Assembly (NCBI RefSeq): GCF_030144325.1
Contig: NZ_CP126307.1
Location: 5,670,001 to 5,734,000, forward strand
Reading direction: 5' to 3'
DNA: 64,000 nucleotides
DNA from: Bosea vestrisii
Lineage (GTDB): Bacteria; Pseudomonadota; Alphaproteobacteria; Rhizobiales; Beijerinckiaceae
Of the stretch, positions 34,364 to 42,926 are shown in pieces (position 1 is the stretch's first letter; each line of letters starts with the position of its first letter). The notes below the pieces were generated by a model that did no database searches, had not been told where the DNA came from, and worked only from the letters and a program-made list of their open reading frames with translations. Both the position numbers and the translations under genes were made by a program.

Positions 34364-34431
34364 GACTCGCCGATCGTTGCGGGGCGGCCGCGCCGTCTTG
34401 CGGGCGGCCGGTCCTGCGCGAGGGGGAGGAG

Positions 34432-34456
34432 CCGGCCGGAGGAAAGCTCCGGCCGG
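34432..34456. terminator. Strong hairpin between binding protein and permeases
   Basis: CCGGCCGGAG - GAAAG - CTCCGGCCGG forms a perfect 10-pair stem. It lies between the stop of the binding-protein gene (34476) and the first permease (34363) on the minus strand. No T-run follows, so it is more likely a messenger-stabilising or partial-termination hairpin that keeps binding-protein expression above permease expression, as between malE and malF. Confidence 0.6.
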
Positions 34457-34475
34457 AGACTATGATGTCAGCTGG

Positions 34476-35756
34476 TCACTTGGCCGCCGACAGGACCTTG
34501 TTCCATTCGGCGGCAGCGTCATCCAGCGCCTGCTTGGCGGTCTTCTTGCCTTGCACTGCGTTCTGGATCTCGGTGCTCATCACCTTGTTCATCTGAACGG
34601 CGTTGGGCATCGACAGGAACGGCGATTGTGCGTTCGGCTGCGCCATCTGCGTGACGAAGGCCTGGAAGAGCTTGCGCTCCTTGAACCAGTCTTGGTTCGA
34701 GACGTCGGTGCGCGCCGGGAAGCCGCCGGTGCCCTTCGCCCACATCTCGATGCCCTTCGGGCCCGAGAGCCAGCGCATGAAGGTCCAGGCTGCGTCCTTA
34801 TCCTGCGCCTGGCTGCTGATGGTGTTGAGCGAGCCGCGTACCATGGTGCCGGTGCTCTTGCCCTTGGGCAGCGGCGCGATGTCGTAGTTGAGGTTCGGGT
34901 TGAGCTGCTTCTGGATGGCGACGCCCCACGGCCCTTCGAACATCATCGCGACGTTGCCGGAGGCGAAATTGGCGCGCTTCTCCTTCTCGCCATTGCTCAG
35001 CACGCCCGGCACCGAGACTTTGTCCTTGTTGACGCGATCGATGTACCACTCGATCGCGGCGACGCCCTCGGGGCTGTTGAACACGGCCTTGTTGGTGGCT
35101 GCGTCCATGATCGTCGCGCCGCTCTGCAGCAGCAGCGGGTAGATGTCGTAGGTCATGTTGGTCGGCGGCTCGGCCTGGAGCGTGCCGGTGACCGCGAACT
35201 GGCGCTTGTCGGGAATGGTCAGCTTGCGTGAGTATTCCGCGAACTCGTCCCAGGTCTTGGGCGGGCCGGAGAGGCCGGCGGCCTTGAACAGGTCCGTGTT
35301 CCAGAACAGCGCGACCGCGCCGCTCTCGATCGGCAGGTAGTACTGCTTGCCCTTCCACTTGGCGTGGAAGGTCTCAGGGATGTTCGAGAAGAACTCCTTC
35401 GGCTCCTTGGCGATGCGGCTGTCGAGCGGCTCGATCATGCCGAGATCGGCGAACTCGGCGACCCAGTCGACCTGGACCAGCAGCACATCCGGCAGCTTCT
35501 TGGCCTGGTGCAGCACGATGGCGCGGTCATGGAAGCCGGTGAACGGCGAGTCGACCGGCGTCAGCTTGATATCGGGATGGTCCTTCTCGAAGGCGGCCTT
35601 GAGCTCGCCCATGAACTTCTCGCCGACCTCGGTGCCTTTCCACTGGCCCCAGCGGACTTCTTTCTGCTGGGCAAGTGCGAGCGTCGGCAGGCTGGTCATC
35701 GCGGCGAGCGTCATCGCGGCGAGTTTCAGCAAGGAAGACCTGCGATGCTGATCCAT
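34476..35756 (-). CDS. Sugar ABC transporter substrate-binding protein
   Basis: A 426-residue extracellular binding protein (SBP_bac_1 type) with a signal peptide ending LPTLALAQ. Characteristic regions are FEKDHPDIKLTPVDSPFTGFH, PDVLLVQVDWVAEFAD, GVALFWNTDLF-like text (SGAVALFWNTDLFKAAGL) and MMFEGPWGVAIQ. First transporter gene of the cluster, followed by two permeases. It binds a sugar or polyol that is not identifiable from sequence. Confidence 0.92.
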   Translation of the reverse strand: MDQHRRSSLLKLAAMTLAAMTSLPTLALAQQKEVRWGQWKGTEVGEKFMGELKAAFEKDHPDIKLTPVDSPFTGFHDRAIVLHQAKKLPDVLLVQVDWVAEFADLGMIEPLDSRIAKEPKEFFSNIPETFHAKWKGKQYYLPIESGAVALFWNTDLFKAAGLSGPPKTWDEFAEYSRKLTIPDKRQFAVTGTLQAEPPTNMTYDIYPLLLQSGATIMDAATNKAVFNSPEGVAAIEWYIDRVNKDKVSVPGVLSNGEKEKRANFASGNVAMMFEGPWGVAIQKQLNPNLNYDIAPLPKGKSTGTMVRGSLNTISSQAQDKDAAWTFMRWLSGPKGIEMWAKGTGGFPARTDVSNQDWFKERKLFQAFVTQMAQPNAQSPFLSMPNAVQMNKVMSTEIQNAVQGKKTAKQALDDAAAEWNKVLSAAK

Positions 35757-35845
35757 ATGCGTTTCCTCCCGTTGGTTGTCCCTTTGGCAGTCTTCTTGGT
35801 CAGCGGCGCATCCGTCGTTGCGGGCGCCGGAACAGGCTTAGGCTT

Positions 35846-37252
35846 TCAGGCGGCGCGAGCTTTCCGCAGGGCCTCGGGCACCGGTGGTGCGACCTTGACC
35901 AGCGTGGTGTTCTCGTCGACCAGTCTGCTCGTCCCGCCGACATTCATCCAGGTGAACATGTTGCGGAACATCTCCTGGAGCGAGGCCATGATCGCGGTCT
36001 CTGCCTCCTTCGGCATCTCCCAGAATGGCTTCTTCATTACCTTCCAGGATTTCTTGCGGGTATTGTAGAAGAACTGCGCATCGGTCTCGCTCGCCCCTTT
36101 CTCGGAAAGGTGGTTGGCGAAGGTGTACTCCCGGATCTGGTCCCTCAGTGCCTGTGGCAGGGCCGGGTGGTCGAAGATCAGGTTGTTGAAGCCCAGCGCG
36201 AGATGGACCTCGACCGCCTCCGCCTTGGGGAGCTTGGCGAGCTGCGTGCCGGGGAGAGTGGAAGCGCCATGCTGGACCGCGCCGGCCATGTTGTAATCCT
36301 TGCGGCAAATGGTCGAGATCGTCTTCAGCAGCTCGTAGTCGACATTCACCTCTGCGAGCGTGCCATCCGGCAGGACCTTGCCGCCGTGATAGGTGCCGGA
36401 GTTGATCGAGATCTTGCTGACGATCGGCAGCTTGGCGCTGCGCTTGGCCATTTCCTCGAGATAGACGCTCATGAAGGCGCGCAGCTCTTCCGGCGTGGTG
36501 TTCTCGTGGCCGACCTCGCCGATCTCGGCGCCGAGCGAGATCGAGACGCCCTTGGGCTCGATGCCCCGGACGAACTCGGTGAAATGCGCGGTCAGCTCCG
36601 CGTTGACGCGCTGCTGGTCCTCGACCGTCGCCAGCGACAGGTCGACCACCGTCGAGGCGTCGATGTCGATGCTGTACATGCCGGCCGCGACCTGCTCGCG
36701 CATGATGTTTTCGAGCTTGCGGACTTCGGCCTTCGGATCGGCGAGATAGGCCTTGGCGTTGATCTGGTCGTGGTCGGCCTGGAGGAAGACCGGGCCGGTG
36801 TGACCCTCGCGCAGCGCTGCGGCGAGCACCGCCGCGGCGTACTCCAGCGGCGGTTGCTGGGCATAGAGCGCCTCGCCCACCGCCTGCTCGAAGATGAAGA
36901 GCTTGGAATCGAGTTCCCTGCCGGCGCGGAAGACGGCGCGGCAGGTGTGATAGCTCCAGCCGCGCAGGTTCATCGCCGGCACCGTCTTGCCCGACCATTT
37001 GCCGGCGGCGCAGGCGAGATAGAGCTCCTGGACCGATGCCGGCACGATGCCGGCGGCATGGGCCGCCTCGCGGATCGCCCAGATCGCCACCGCGCGGGTT
37101 TCCGGCTCGGCCAGTGCCGCCGTCTGCGCCCAGCGGTCGATCATCGTCTCGGGGGGCCGCTTGCTTTTGCTGAAGTCGGGTGAGGGACCGGAAAGATCGA
37201 CACCGATCGTCTTGAGGTCGTCGGTCAGCTCAGCGAGCGAGGCGCATGCCAT
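35846..37252 (-). CDS. Class II fructose-bisphosphate-aldolase-like enzyme
   Basis: A 468-residue protein with the zinc-aldolase core: LQADHDQINAKAY (first metal His), SISLGAEIGEVGHENTTPEE, INSGTYHGG and AVQHGAST with further metal or phosphate-binding residues. It is over 100 residues longer than ordinary class II aldolases (about 300-360): about 90 extra residues at the N-terminus and a C-terminal extension with KSWKVMKKPFWEMP. It lies with a PfkB kinase and a sugar transporter, so I infer cleavage of a phosphorylated sugar made by that kinase. It may belong to a lesser-known subgroup with a different substrate. Confidence 0.85.
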   Translation of the reverse strand: MACASLAELTDDLKTIGVDLSGPSPDFSKSKRPPETMIDRWAQTAALAEPETRAVAIWAIREAAHAAGIVPASVQELYLACAAGKWSGKTVPAMNLRGWSYHTCRAVFRAGRELDSKLFIFEQAVGEALYAQQPPLEYAAAVLAAALREGHTGPVFLQADHDQINAKAYLADPKAEVRKLENIMREQVAAGMYSIDIDASTVVDLSLATVEDQQRVNAELTAHFTEFVRGIEPKGVSISLGAEIGEVGHENTTPEELRAFMSVYLEEMAKRSAKLPIVSKISINSGTYHGGKVLPDGTLAEVNVDYELLKTISTICRKDYNMAGAVQHGASTLPGTQLAKLPKAEAVEVHLALGFNNLIFDHPALPQALRDQIREYTFANHLSEKGASETDAQFFYNTRKKSWKVMKKPFWEMPKEAETAIMASLQEMFRNMFTWMNVGGTSRLVDENTTLVKVAPPVPEALRKARAA

Positions 37253-37364
37253 GGGTCATACCTTCGAAAACGGCTTCGAAACGGAGAGCATCGGCGGGCT
37301 TCCGGGCCTCCGGCGAGGCTGGTCGGACCGCTGCCTCGTCACGTTCGCAATCAATGCATGGGGT

Positions 37365-37427
37365 TTTCGTTATCGCAAGTAATATTATCGTTTTCGCGCA
37401 TTGCAGCATAGATCATGTTGCAATGCG
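37365..37427. promoter_or_regulatory. Candidate DeoR operator region, aldolase promoter
   Basis: The AT-rich space before the aldolase has TTTCG at 37365-37369 and 37392-37396, the 10-mer CGCGCATTGC at 37395-37404, and an inverted repeat CGCATTGC (37397-37404) / GCAATGCG (37420-37427). TTTCG repeats and the same 10-mer occur in front of the DeoR gene (38529-38561). DeoR-family proteins often bind repeated TTTCG-type half-sites, so this is probably shared control. Confidence 0.5.
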
Positions 37428-37442
37428 TAATCGATCCGGACT

Positions 37443-38366
37443 TCAATTCGGATACGTTTCGCCGCTCGTCAGCAGGGCCTGGACGGCGGCGCGATCAGGC
37501 ATGCCGTCCCAGCCATTGCCACGCTCGGCCTTGAGCGCCGCCACGGCCGCCGCCAGGCGCGCCGCCTCGACGGGGCTTTGTCCTTCGCAGAGGCCGAGCG
37601 CGTAGGCGCCATGGAAGACGTCGCCGCAGCCAGTCGTATCCTTCGCCGCGACCTTGAACGCGGGGACGCTGACGAGATCGCCGCCGATCAGCCAGAGGCT
37701 GCCGGCGCTGCCGCGCGTCACGGCGAAGACCTTGTCGGAGCCGTTGGCGCAGCGCCGCAGCAACTCCTCCGCCGGGCCATCGCCGGCGAAATCGCGCAGG
37801 CCCTCGGCCGAGAACACGATGTTGTCGGCCTTGGCGATCAGTCGGCGATTATCCTCCGGCGTGCCACCGTCGACATCGAGGACGCTCGGAATGCCCGCCT
37901 CATGGGCGCGGTCGAGCACGACCGCCGCGGCAGCCGGCCAGCGCGTATCGGCCAGCACGGAGCCCGCCTGGGCAAGCCCGTCCTTCGGCAGCACGCTCGC
38001 ATCCTGCGAGAGGCTGCGCCGGTTCGAGACGATGCTGCGTTCGCCGCGCCGGTCGACCAGGACGATTGCCCGCAGCGTGCGTCCCTCCGGCAGGATGGCG
38101 ACGCCGCTGCAGTCGACGCCATGGCCGCGCAGCAGGCGCAGGCCGGTTTCGCCAGCCGCGTCGGCGCCGACGCGGCCCCAATACGCGGCCTCACCGCCGA
38201 GATGGCAGATCGCCACCGCCGCGGTCGCCGCCGGTCCGCCGAAGCGCTCGGCATAACCCAGCACGCCGGTCTTGATGCCGGCCGAGGGCAGGGCTTCGAC
38301 CTCGAAGACTTCGTCCTGGACGAGGTTGCCGACGCAGACGATCCGGCGGCCGCTCATGCCCGGCAT
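37443..38366 (-). CDS. PfkB-family carbohydrate kinase
   Basis: A 307-residue ribokinase-fold kinase: N-terminal VCVGNLVQDEVFEV, the substrate loop RFGGPAATAAVAICHLGG, and the C-terminal signature KDTTGCGDVFHGAYALGL whose Asp is the catalytic base. Its place beside a class II aldolase, a sugar importer and a DeoR regulator suggests phosphorylation of a keto-sugar that the aldolase then cleaves. Sulfofructose kinase and tagatose-phosphate kinase are relatives, but no other sulfoglycolysis gene is here. Confidence 0.9.
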   Translation of the reverse strand: MPGMSGRRIVCVGNLVQDEVFEVEALPSAGIKTGVLGYAERFGGPAATAAVAICHLGGEAAYWGRVGADAAGETGLRLLRGHGVDCSGVAILPEGRTLRAIVLVDRRGERSIVSNRRSLSQDASVLPKDGLAQAGSVLADTRWPAAAAVVLDRAHEAGIPSVLDVDGGTPEDNRRLIAKADNIVFSAEGLRDFAGDGPAEELLRRCANGSDKVFAVTRGSAGSLWLIGGDLVSVPAFKVAAKDTTGCGDVFHGAYALGLCEGQSPVEAARLAAAVAALKAERGNGWDGMPDRAAVQALLTSGETYPN

Positions 38367-38528
38367 CCCTTGCCGGGACGGGCGATCGATTGGATGAGGC
38401 GCGCATGGCGGCGTATCCGCCGGCTCCCTGGCCGCGTGGTCAGCATGTTTCGTCCCGCCGGATCTGGTTCTCTGTCGTGCCGGCAGGATCCGGTTGCGCG
38501 GCGGCGCGATGATGCCTTACGCTTTCAC

Positions 38529-38561
38529 TTTCGCAACACCATTTTCGCAAACGCGCATTGC
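38529..38561. promoter_or_regulatory. Candidate DeoR operator before deoR-type gene
   Basis: TTTCG at 38529-38533 and 38543-38547 followed by CGCGCATTGC at 38552-38561 repeat the motif set found upstream of the aldolase. They lie about 80-115 bases before the DeoR start, in the space between it and the divergent kinase gene, so they could control both. Confidence 0.5.
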
Positions 38562-38643
38562 GTCCAGAGAACCCGTAGTCGTAGAGACATTCGACCAATC
38601 GGGCTAAGAAGCCGCCCGGATTCGGCTCTGAAGCAGGCCTGCC

Positions 38644-39414
38644 ATGGAACCGCTGAGCAAACGTCACGCCGACATCCTCGATATCCTCGGCAAACGCGGC
38701 TATGTCGCGATCGAGGAGATCGTTTCCGCCTTCAACGTCACGCCGCAGACGGTACGGCGCGATCTGCAGGATCTTGCCGATCGCGGCCTGCTGCGGCGCC
38801 ACCACGGCGGCGCCAGCGCCAATCTCTCGACCGCGAACACCGATTACGGTCTGCGGGTCATCGAGACGGCGATCGAGAAAGCCGCGATGGCGCAGGCCGC
38901 CGCCGAGCTGGTGACGCCGGGCAGTTCGCTGTTCATCACGCCTGGCACGACCATGGACGCGCTCGCCAAGGCAATCGCCGAGCGCCGCCCGCGCGGCCTG
39001 CGCGTCGTCACCAACAGCACGGCAGCGGCGGCTGTCCTCGACAAATGCCCGGACATCTCGATCCTGATCACCGGTGGACACTGGCTCGGGCCGAACCGCG
39101 CCTGCGGCGGCATGCACGCTGCCGCCTTCATCGAGAACTATCGCTGCGACCTGCACATGACGAGCATTGGCGGCATCGACGCGGCCGGGAACCTGCTCGA
39201 ATATCGCGATGACGAGGCCGTGGTCGGGCGGACCATGCTGCGCAATGCGCGGCGCTCGGTGCTGCTTGCCGACCATACCAAATTCAGCCGGGCCGCCATG
39301 TCCCGCCTGGCGCATCTCAGCGAGATCTCGACCCTGGTCACCGATCGGCAGCCGGCTGCCGCGACCACCCAGATGATCCGCGATGCCCGCTGCGAGCTGA
39401 TCGTAGCCGGCTGA
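38644..39414 (+). CDS. DeoR/GlpR-family regulator
   Basis: A 256-residue regulator: N-terminal helix-turn-helix (RHADILDILGKRGYVAIEEI, FNVTPQTVRRDLQDLADRGLL, the DeoR signature) and a sugar-phosphate-binding C-terminal domain (GLRVVTNSTAAAAVLD, ADHTKFSRAAM). It is divergent from the kinase and should repress the sugar cluster until a sugar phosphate binds. Repeated operator-like motifs lie before this gene and before the aldolase. Confidence 0.92.
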   Translation: MEPLSKRHADILDILGKRGYVAIEEIVSAFNVTPQTVRRDLQDLADRGLLRRHHGGASANLSTANTDYGLRVIETAIEKAAMAQAAAELVTPGSSLFITPGTTMDALAKAIAERRPRGLRVVTNSTAAAAVLDKCPDISILITGGHWLGPNRACGGMHAAAFIENYRCDLHMTSIGGIDAAGNLLEYRDDEAVVGRTMLRNARRSVLLADHTKFSRAAMSRLAHLSEISTLVTDRQPAAATTQMIRDARCELIVAG

Positions 39415-39450
39415 TCACGCTGAGCCGCTCCGGTTCATGCTCGGGCATGG

Positions 39451-39482
39451 ATCCCGGATCTTCGCTTCGCTCCGTCCGGGAT
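39451..39482. repeat. REP-like palindrome after the DeoR gene
   Basis: ATCCCGGA (39451-39458) and TCCGGGAT (39475-39482) are perfect 8-base arms around a spacer with CTTCGCTTCGCTCC. This layout is like REP-type palindromes found between convergent genes in many alphaproteobacteria. It lies between two convergent genes and may also act as a bidirectional terminator. Confidence 0.55.
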
Positions 39483-39517
39483 GACCTCGGAAAAAGGCCA
39501 TCGATGAAATCGGAAGG

Positions 39518-40009
39518 TCAGAAGCGGTCGCTGGCTTCGAGATAGAGGCTGGCGATCGCTTCGATGCCGGCCTGGTCGTCGGCGTCGAAGCGGCCGGGCT
39601 CCGGACTGTCGAGATCGATCACGCCGATGACCTCGCCGTTACGGATCAGCGGCACGACCAGCTCCGAGCGCGAGGCGGCGTCACAGGCGATATGGCCGGG
39701 GAAGGCGTGCACGTCCTCCACCAGCATCGTTTCGCGCCGGGCGACCGCCGTGCCGCAGACGCCGCGCCCGACCGGGATGCGCACGCAGGCCGGCTTGCCC
39801 TGGAAAGGGCCGAGCACCAATTCGCCGCCGCGCATCAGGTAGAAGCCGGCCCAATTGAGAGTCGGCATCGCATCGTAGAGCAGCGCCGAGAGATTGGCGG
39901 CGTTGGCGATCGCGTCGCGCTCGCCATGCAGCAGGCCTTCGAGTTGCTGGACGAGCTCACTGTAGAAGCCAGGCTTATCGCTGGCCGAGATCGTCACCGC
40001 CTGGAACAT
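39518..40009 (-). CDS. msrC: Free methionine-(R)-sulfoxide reductase (GAF domain)
   Basis: A 163-residue single GAF-domain enzyme of the fRMsr family, reducing free methionine-R-sulfoxide. The three conserved cysteines are at 75 (KPACVRIP), 85 (GRGVCGTA) and 109 (HIACDAASRSELVVP). NWAGFYLM and GVIDLDSPEPGRFD are also typical. Length is normal. It stands alone; the neighbours are a DeoR gene and a 374-base space that holds no clear gene apart from a weak short reading frame. Confidence 0.93.
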   Translation of the reverse strand: MFQAVTISASDKPGFYSELVQQLEGLLHGERDAIANAANLSALLYDAMPTLNWAGFYLMRGGELVLGPFQGKPACVRIPVGRGVCGTAVARRETMLVEDVHAFPGHIACDAASRSELVVPLIRNGEVIGVIDLDSPEPGRFDADDQAGIEAIASLYLEASDRF

Positions 40010-40089
40010 CGTTGCCTCCGTAAAGTCGAGGCTGGATATGCGCCGCCTGAGCGGATTTTGCGAGGGCTATGACCGGCCCGGAGCGGCGA

Positions 40090-40164
40090 TCAGCTACGCG
40101 TCCAAAGCAGGAAGGCGGAGAGCCGCCGCAGCTGCCGCTTGGTGAAATAAAGGACGTAGATCAT
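40090..40164 (-). CDS. Possible 24-residue small protein
   Basis: A short frame MIYVLYFTKRQLRRL...WTRS (24 residues) starts at ATG 40164 with a GGAG 8 bases upstream. It has a hydrophobic aromatic N-terminus and a basic middle. It is in the otherwise empty 40010-40383 space. There is no known family match that I recall, so it may be chance. Confidence 0.25.
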   Translation of the reverse strand: MIYVLYFTKRQLRRLSAFLLWTRS

Positions 40165-40383
40165 CGTGCGTCTCCGAGTTGGGAGCCCACGACAGCAGCG
40201 TGGCGCTTTTAGCTTTGGTGACGCGGTGCAAGCTGCTCCGGCAAATCCCGCGACCGGCCCGCATCGCTGCGGTTCGATGTTCAGATCATTCGCAATCGCC
40301 GCTCCCGGGTCAATGAAACGGCTTTTCAAAGATCTGATGACAGTCGCTACATTCCTCCACAGTGACGGCCGGCCGGGGAATGT

Positions 40384-41709
40384 TCAGGCGAAATGCCGGT
40401 TGGCCGGCCTCGGCAGGCCGAGATGGTCGCGCAGCGTCGGCCCCTGATACTCCCGGCGGAACAGGCCGCGACGCTGCAATTCGGGCACGACCTTGTCGAC
40501 GAAGTCGTCGAGCCCCTCCGGCAGATAGGGGAACATCACGTTGAAACCGTCGCTCCCGCGCTCGACTAGCCATTGCTCCATCTCGTCGGCGATCGTCTTC
40601 GGCGTACCAACGAAGGCGAGCCCGCCATAGCCGCCGAGCCGCTGCGCAAGCTGGCGGACGGTCAGGTTCTCGCGGCGGGCGAGCGCGATCGTCCGCTCGC
40701 GCCCGCTCTTGCTCTGGTTGGTGTCCGGGATCTCGGGCAGCGGCGCATCCGGATCCAAGCCGGTGGCGTCATGGCCGAGCGCGATCGAAAGTGATGCGAT
40801 CGCGCTGTCATAGTGCACGAAGGAATCGAGCAGGGCCCGCTTTTCGCGCGCTTCATCGACCGTCTCGCCGACGACGGTCAGCACGCCAGGCAGGATCTTG
40901 AGATGGTCGGGGTTCCGGCCGATCGCCTCCATTCGTCCCTTCACATCGGCGTAGAAGGCCTGGCCGGCCGCGAGCGTGCCATGCGCCGCGAACACGACCT
41001 CGGCCGTCTCGGCGGCGAGCTGCCGGCCAGGCTCGGAGGCGCCGGCCTGGACGATCACCGGCCAACCCTGCGGCGGCCTTGCGATGTTGAGCGGCCCGCG
41101 CACCGAGAGATGCTCGCCCTTGTGATCGAGCCGTCGCATTTTGTCCGGGTCAAAATAAATCCCGCTGTCGCGGTCCCGGATGAAGGCGTCGTCGGCGAAT
41201 GAATCCCACAGCCCGGTGACGACATCGTAGAACTCGCGCGCCCGGTCATAGCGCTCGCCATGGTCGACATGGGCGTCGAGGCCGAAATTCAGCGCCGCGT
41301 CCGGGTTCGATGTGGTGACGATGTTCCAGCCGGCGCGGCCGCCGCTGATATGGTCGAGCGAGGCGAAGCGCCGGGCGATGTGATAGGGCGCATCGAAAGT
41401 GGTCGAGGCGGTAGCGACGAGGCCGATGCGCTCGGTTGCGCCGGCGAGGGCCGAGAGCAGGGTGAACGGCTCGAACGAAGTCACCGTATGGCTGCGCTTC
41501 AGCGCCTCGACCGGCATGTTCAGCACGGCGAGATGGTCGGCCATGAAGAAGGCGTCGAACTTGCCGGCCTCCAGCTTCTGCGCGAAGCGCTTCAGGTGGC
41601 CGAAGTTGAAATTGGCATCCGGATAGGCGCCGGGATAACGCCAGGCGCCGGTATGGATGCTGACGGGGCGCATGAATGCCCCGAGATGAAGCTGGCGCGC
41701 GGTCGTCAT
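40384..41709 (-). CDS. NtaA/SnaA/DszA-family flavin monooxygenase
   Basis: A 441-residue LLM-class, FMNH2-dependent monooxygenase of the nitrilotriacetate/dibenzothiophene sulfone group: FMADHLAVLNMP, FEPFTLLSALAGATERIGL, ASLDHISGGRAGWNIVTT, VIVQAGASEPGRQLAAE. ATG 41709 is chosen (MTTARQLHLGAF); the frame extends 28 residues further up without similarity. It needs a separate flavin reductase, not found nearby. It lies after the TRAP binding protein, with 174 bases between, so it may or may not belong to that cluster. Confidence 0.9.
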   Translation of the reverse strand: MTTARQLHLGAFMRPVSIHTGAWRYPGAYPDANFNFGHLKRFAQKLEAGKFDAFFMADHLAVLNMPVEALKRSHTVTSFEPFTLLSALAGATERIGLVATASTTFDAPYHIARRFASLDHISGGRAGWNIVTTSNPDAALNFGLDAHVDHGERYDRAREFYDVVTGLWDSFADDAFIRDRDSGIYFDPDKMRRLDHKGEHLSVRGPLNIARPPQGWPVIVQAGASEPGRQLAAETAEVVFAAHGTLAAGQAFYADVKGRMEAIGRNPDHLKILPGVLTVVGETVDEAREKRALLDSFVHYDSAIASLSIALGHDATGLDPDAPLPEIPDTNQSKSGRERTIALARRENLTVRQLAQRLGGYGGLAFVGTPKTIADEMEQWLVERGSDGFNVMFPYLPEGLDDFVDKVVPELQRRGLFRREYQGPTLRDHLGLPRPANRHFA

Positions 41710-41883
41710 GGCTGGCCTCGGCAGGCGGTTGCTCAGAGCATGCTGAGCTATGCCTGCCTTGGTCGTCGCGCCATGGCACCGCCAAAAAGCCAAGAACCAT
41801 CTCTCGAACCGGCTGCCGATGGATGAAATTGCCTGCGGCAGCCGGTTTCGAAAGTGCGATAAATCTATCGCTGGAAATGGCGA

Positions 41884-42879
41884 TCAGACCGCGGCCTTCT
41901 TGATCGCATCCAGCACGTCGCTGCCGTACTTGCCGACGAACTCCTTCTCGACCTCGGCCGTGACGATCTTGGCGAAGGAGTCGCGATCGGGCGCCTCGAC
42001 CGCCTGCATGCCGGCCTTCTTCAGCTCGGTGAGGCTCGAGCCTTCGGTGTCCTCGTTCATCTGGCGCTGGATGCCGGCGATCTCCACCGCGATGGTAGGG
42101 AGCATCGCCTGGATATCGGCCGGCATCGCGTCGAACTTGGTCTTGTTCATCACCAGCGGGCCGGTGGTGAAGGCGTGGCGCGTCAGTGAGAGATGCTTCT
42201 GCACCTCGTTGAACTTGGCGTTGAGGATCAGCGTCACCGGGTTCTCCTGGCCGTCGACCGTGCCGGTTTCCAGTGCGGTGAAGAGCTCGGTGAAGGCCAT
42301 CGGGGTCGGGATCGCGCCGAGCAGCTGGAACGCCTTGATATGGGCCGGGTTCGGCGTGGTGCGGATCTTCAGGCCCTTGAGGTCAGCAGCGGTCGCGACG
42401 GGACGGCGGTTATTGGTCAGGTTGCGCCAGCCGATCTCCCAGGTCGCGAGCGCCTTGAGGTTCGAGCCTTCGAGCTCCTTGCGCAGGCCGTCGCCGATCG
42501 GGCCGTCCATCACCGCGGCGGCGTGCTTGCGGCTCTGGATCAGGAAGGGCAGGTCGAGCACGTTGAGCTTGGGCGCGAGGCCGGTGAAGAACGGGTTGCC
42601 GGTCAGGCAGATGTCGAGCGAGCCGCCGCGTACCGCGCTGATCGTCTGCGCGTCCGAGCCGAGCGCGCCGTTTGCGAAAACCTGGACCTCGTAGCGGCCC
42701 AGGCTCTTGGCCTTGACCTGCTCGGCGAAGAGCAGCGCCGCCTTGTGCCAGCTGTCGACTTCCGGGTGCGGATGCGCGAAGCGCAGCTTCGTTGCCTGCG
42801 CCAGGGCCGGGCGGCCGATGGCGAAGAGGGCGATGCCGGCGCTGGCGCCGGTGAGCGCGGTCCTGCGGGTGATGGTCAT
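41884..42879 (-). CDS. TRAP transporter solute-binding protein DctP
   Basis: A 331-residue exported protein with a TRRTALTGASAG signal (twin-arginine-like) ending near RPALAQ. DctP features: LRFAHPHPEVDSWHKAALLF, FANGALGSDAQTISAVRGGSLD, the ligand Arg in LKGLKIRTTPNPAHI, and ETGTVDGQENPVTLI. In this operon it is the last gene, after DctQ and DctM, unlike the first TRAP set of the window. It should bind the substrate of the neighbouring enzymes, an organic acid. Confidence 0.92.
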   Translation of the reverse strand: MTITRRTALTGASAGIALFAIGRPALAQATKLRFAHPHPEVDSWHKAALLFAEQVKAKSLGRYEVQVFANGALGSDAQTISAVRGGSLDICLTGNPFFTGLAPKLNVLDLPFLIQSRKHAAAVMDGPIGDGLRKELEGSNLKALATWEIGWRNLTNNRRPVATAADLKGLKIRTTPNPAHIKAFQLLGAIPTPMAFTELFTALETGTVDGQENPVTLILNAKFNEVQKHLSLTRHAFTTGPLVMNKTKFDAMPADIQAMLPTIAVEIAGIQRQMNEDTEGSSLTELKKAGMQAVEAPDRDSFAKIVTAEVEKEFVGKYGSDVLDAIKKAAV

Positions 42880-42926
42880 GAGCGTGTCCTCCCTTTTTTC
42901 GTTGTCTGTCAGGCGGTTGCGGCGCG

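Noticed and set aside
37443..38366. Sulfofructose kinase and a sulfoglycolysis pathway
   Set aside because: The kinase is a general PfkB type; no sulfoquinovosidase, sulfolactaldehyde enzyme or sulfonate exporter is present.
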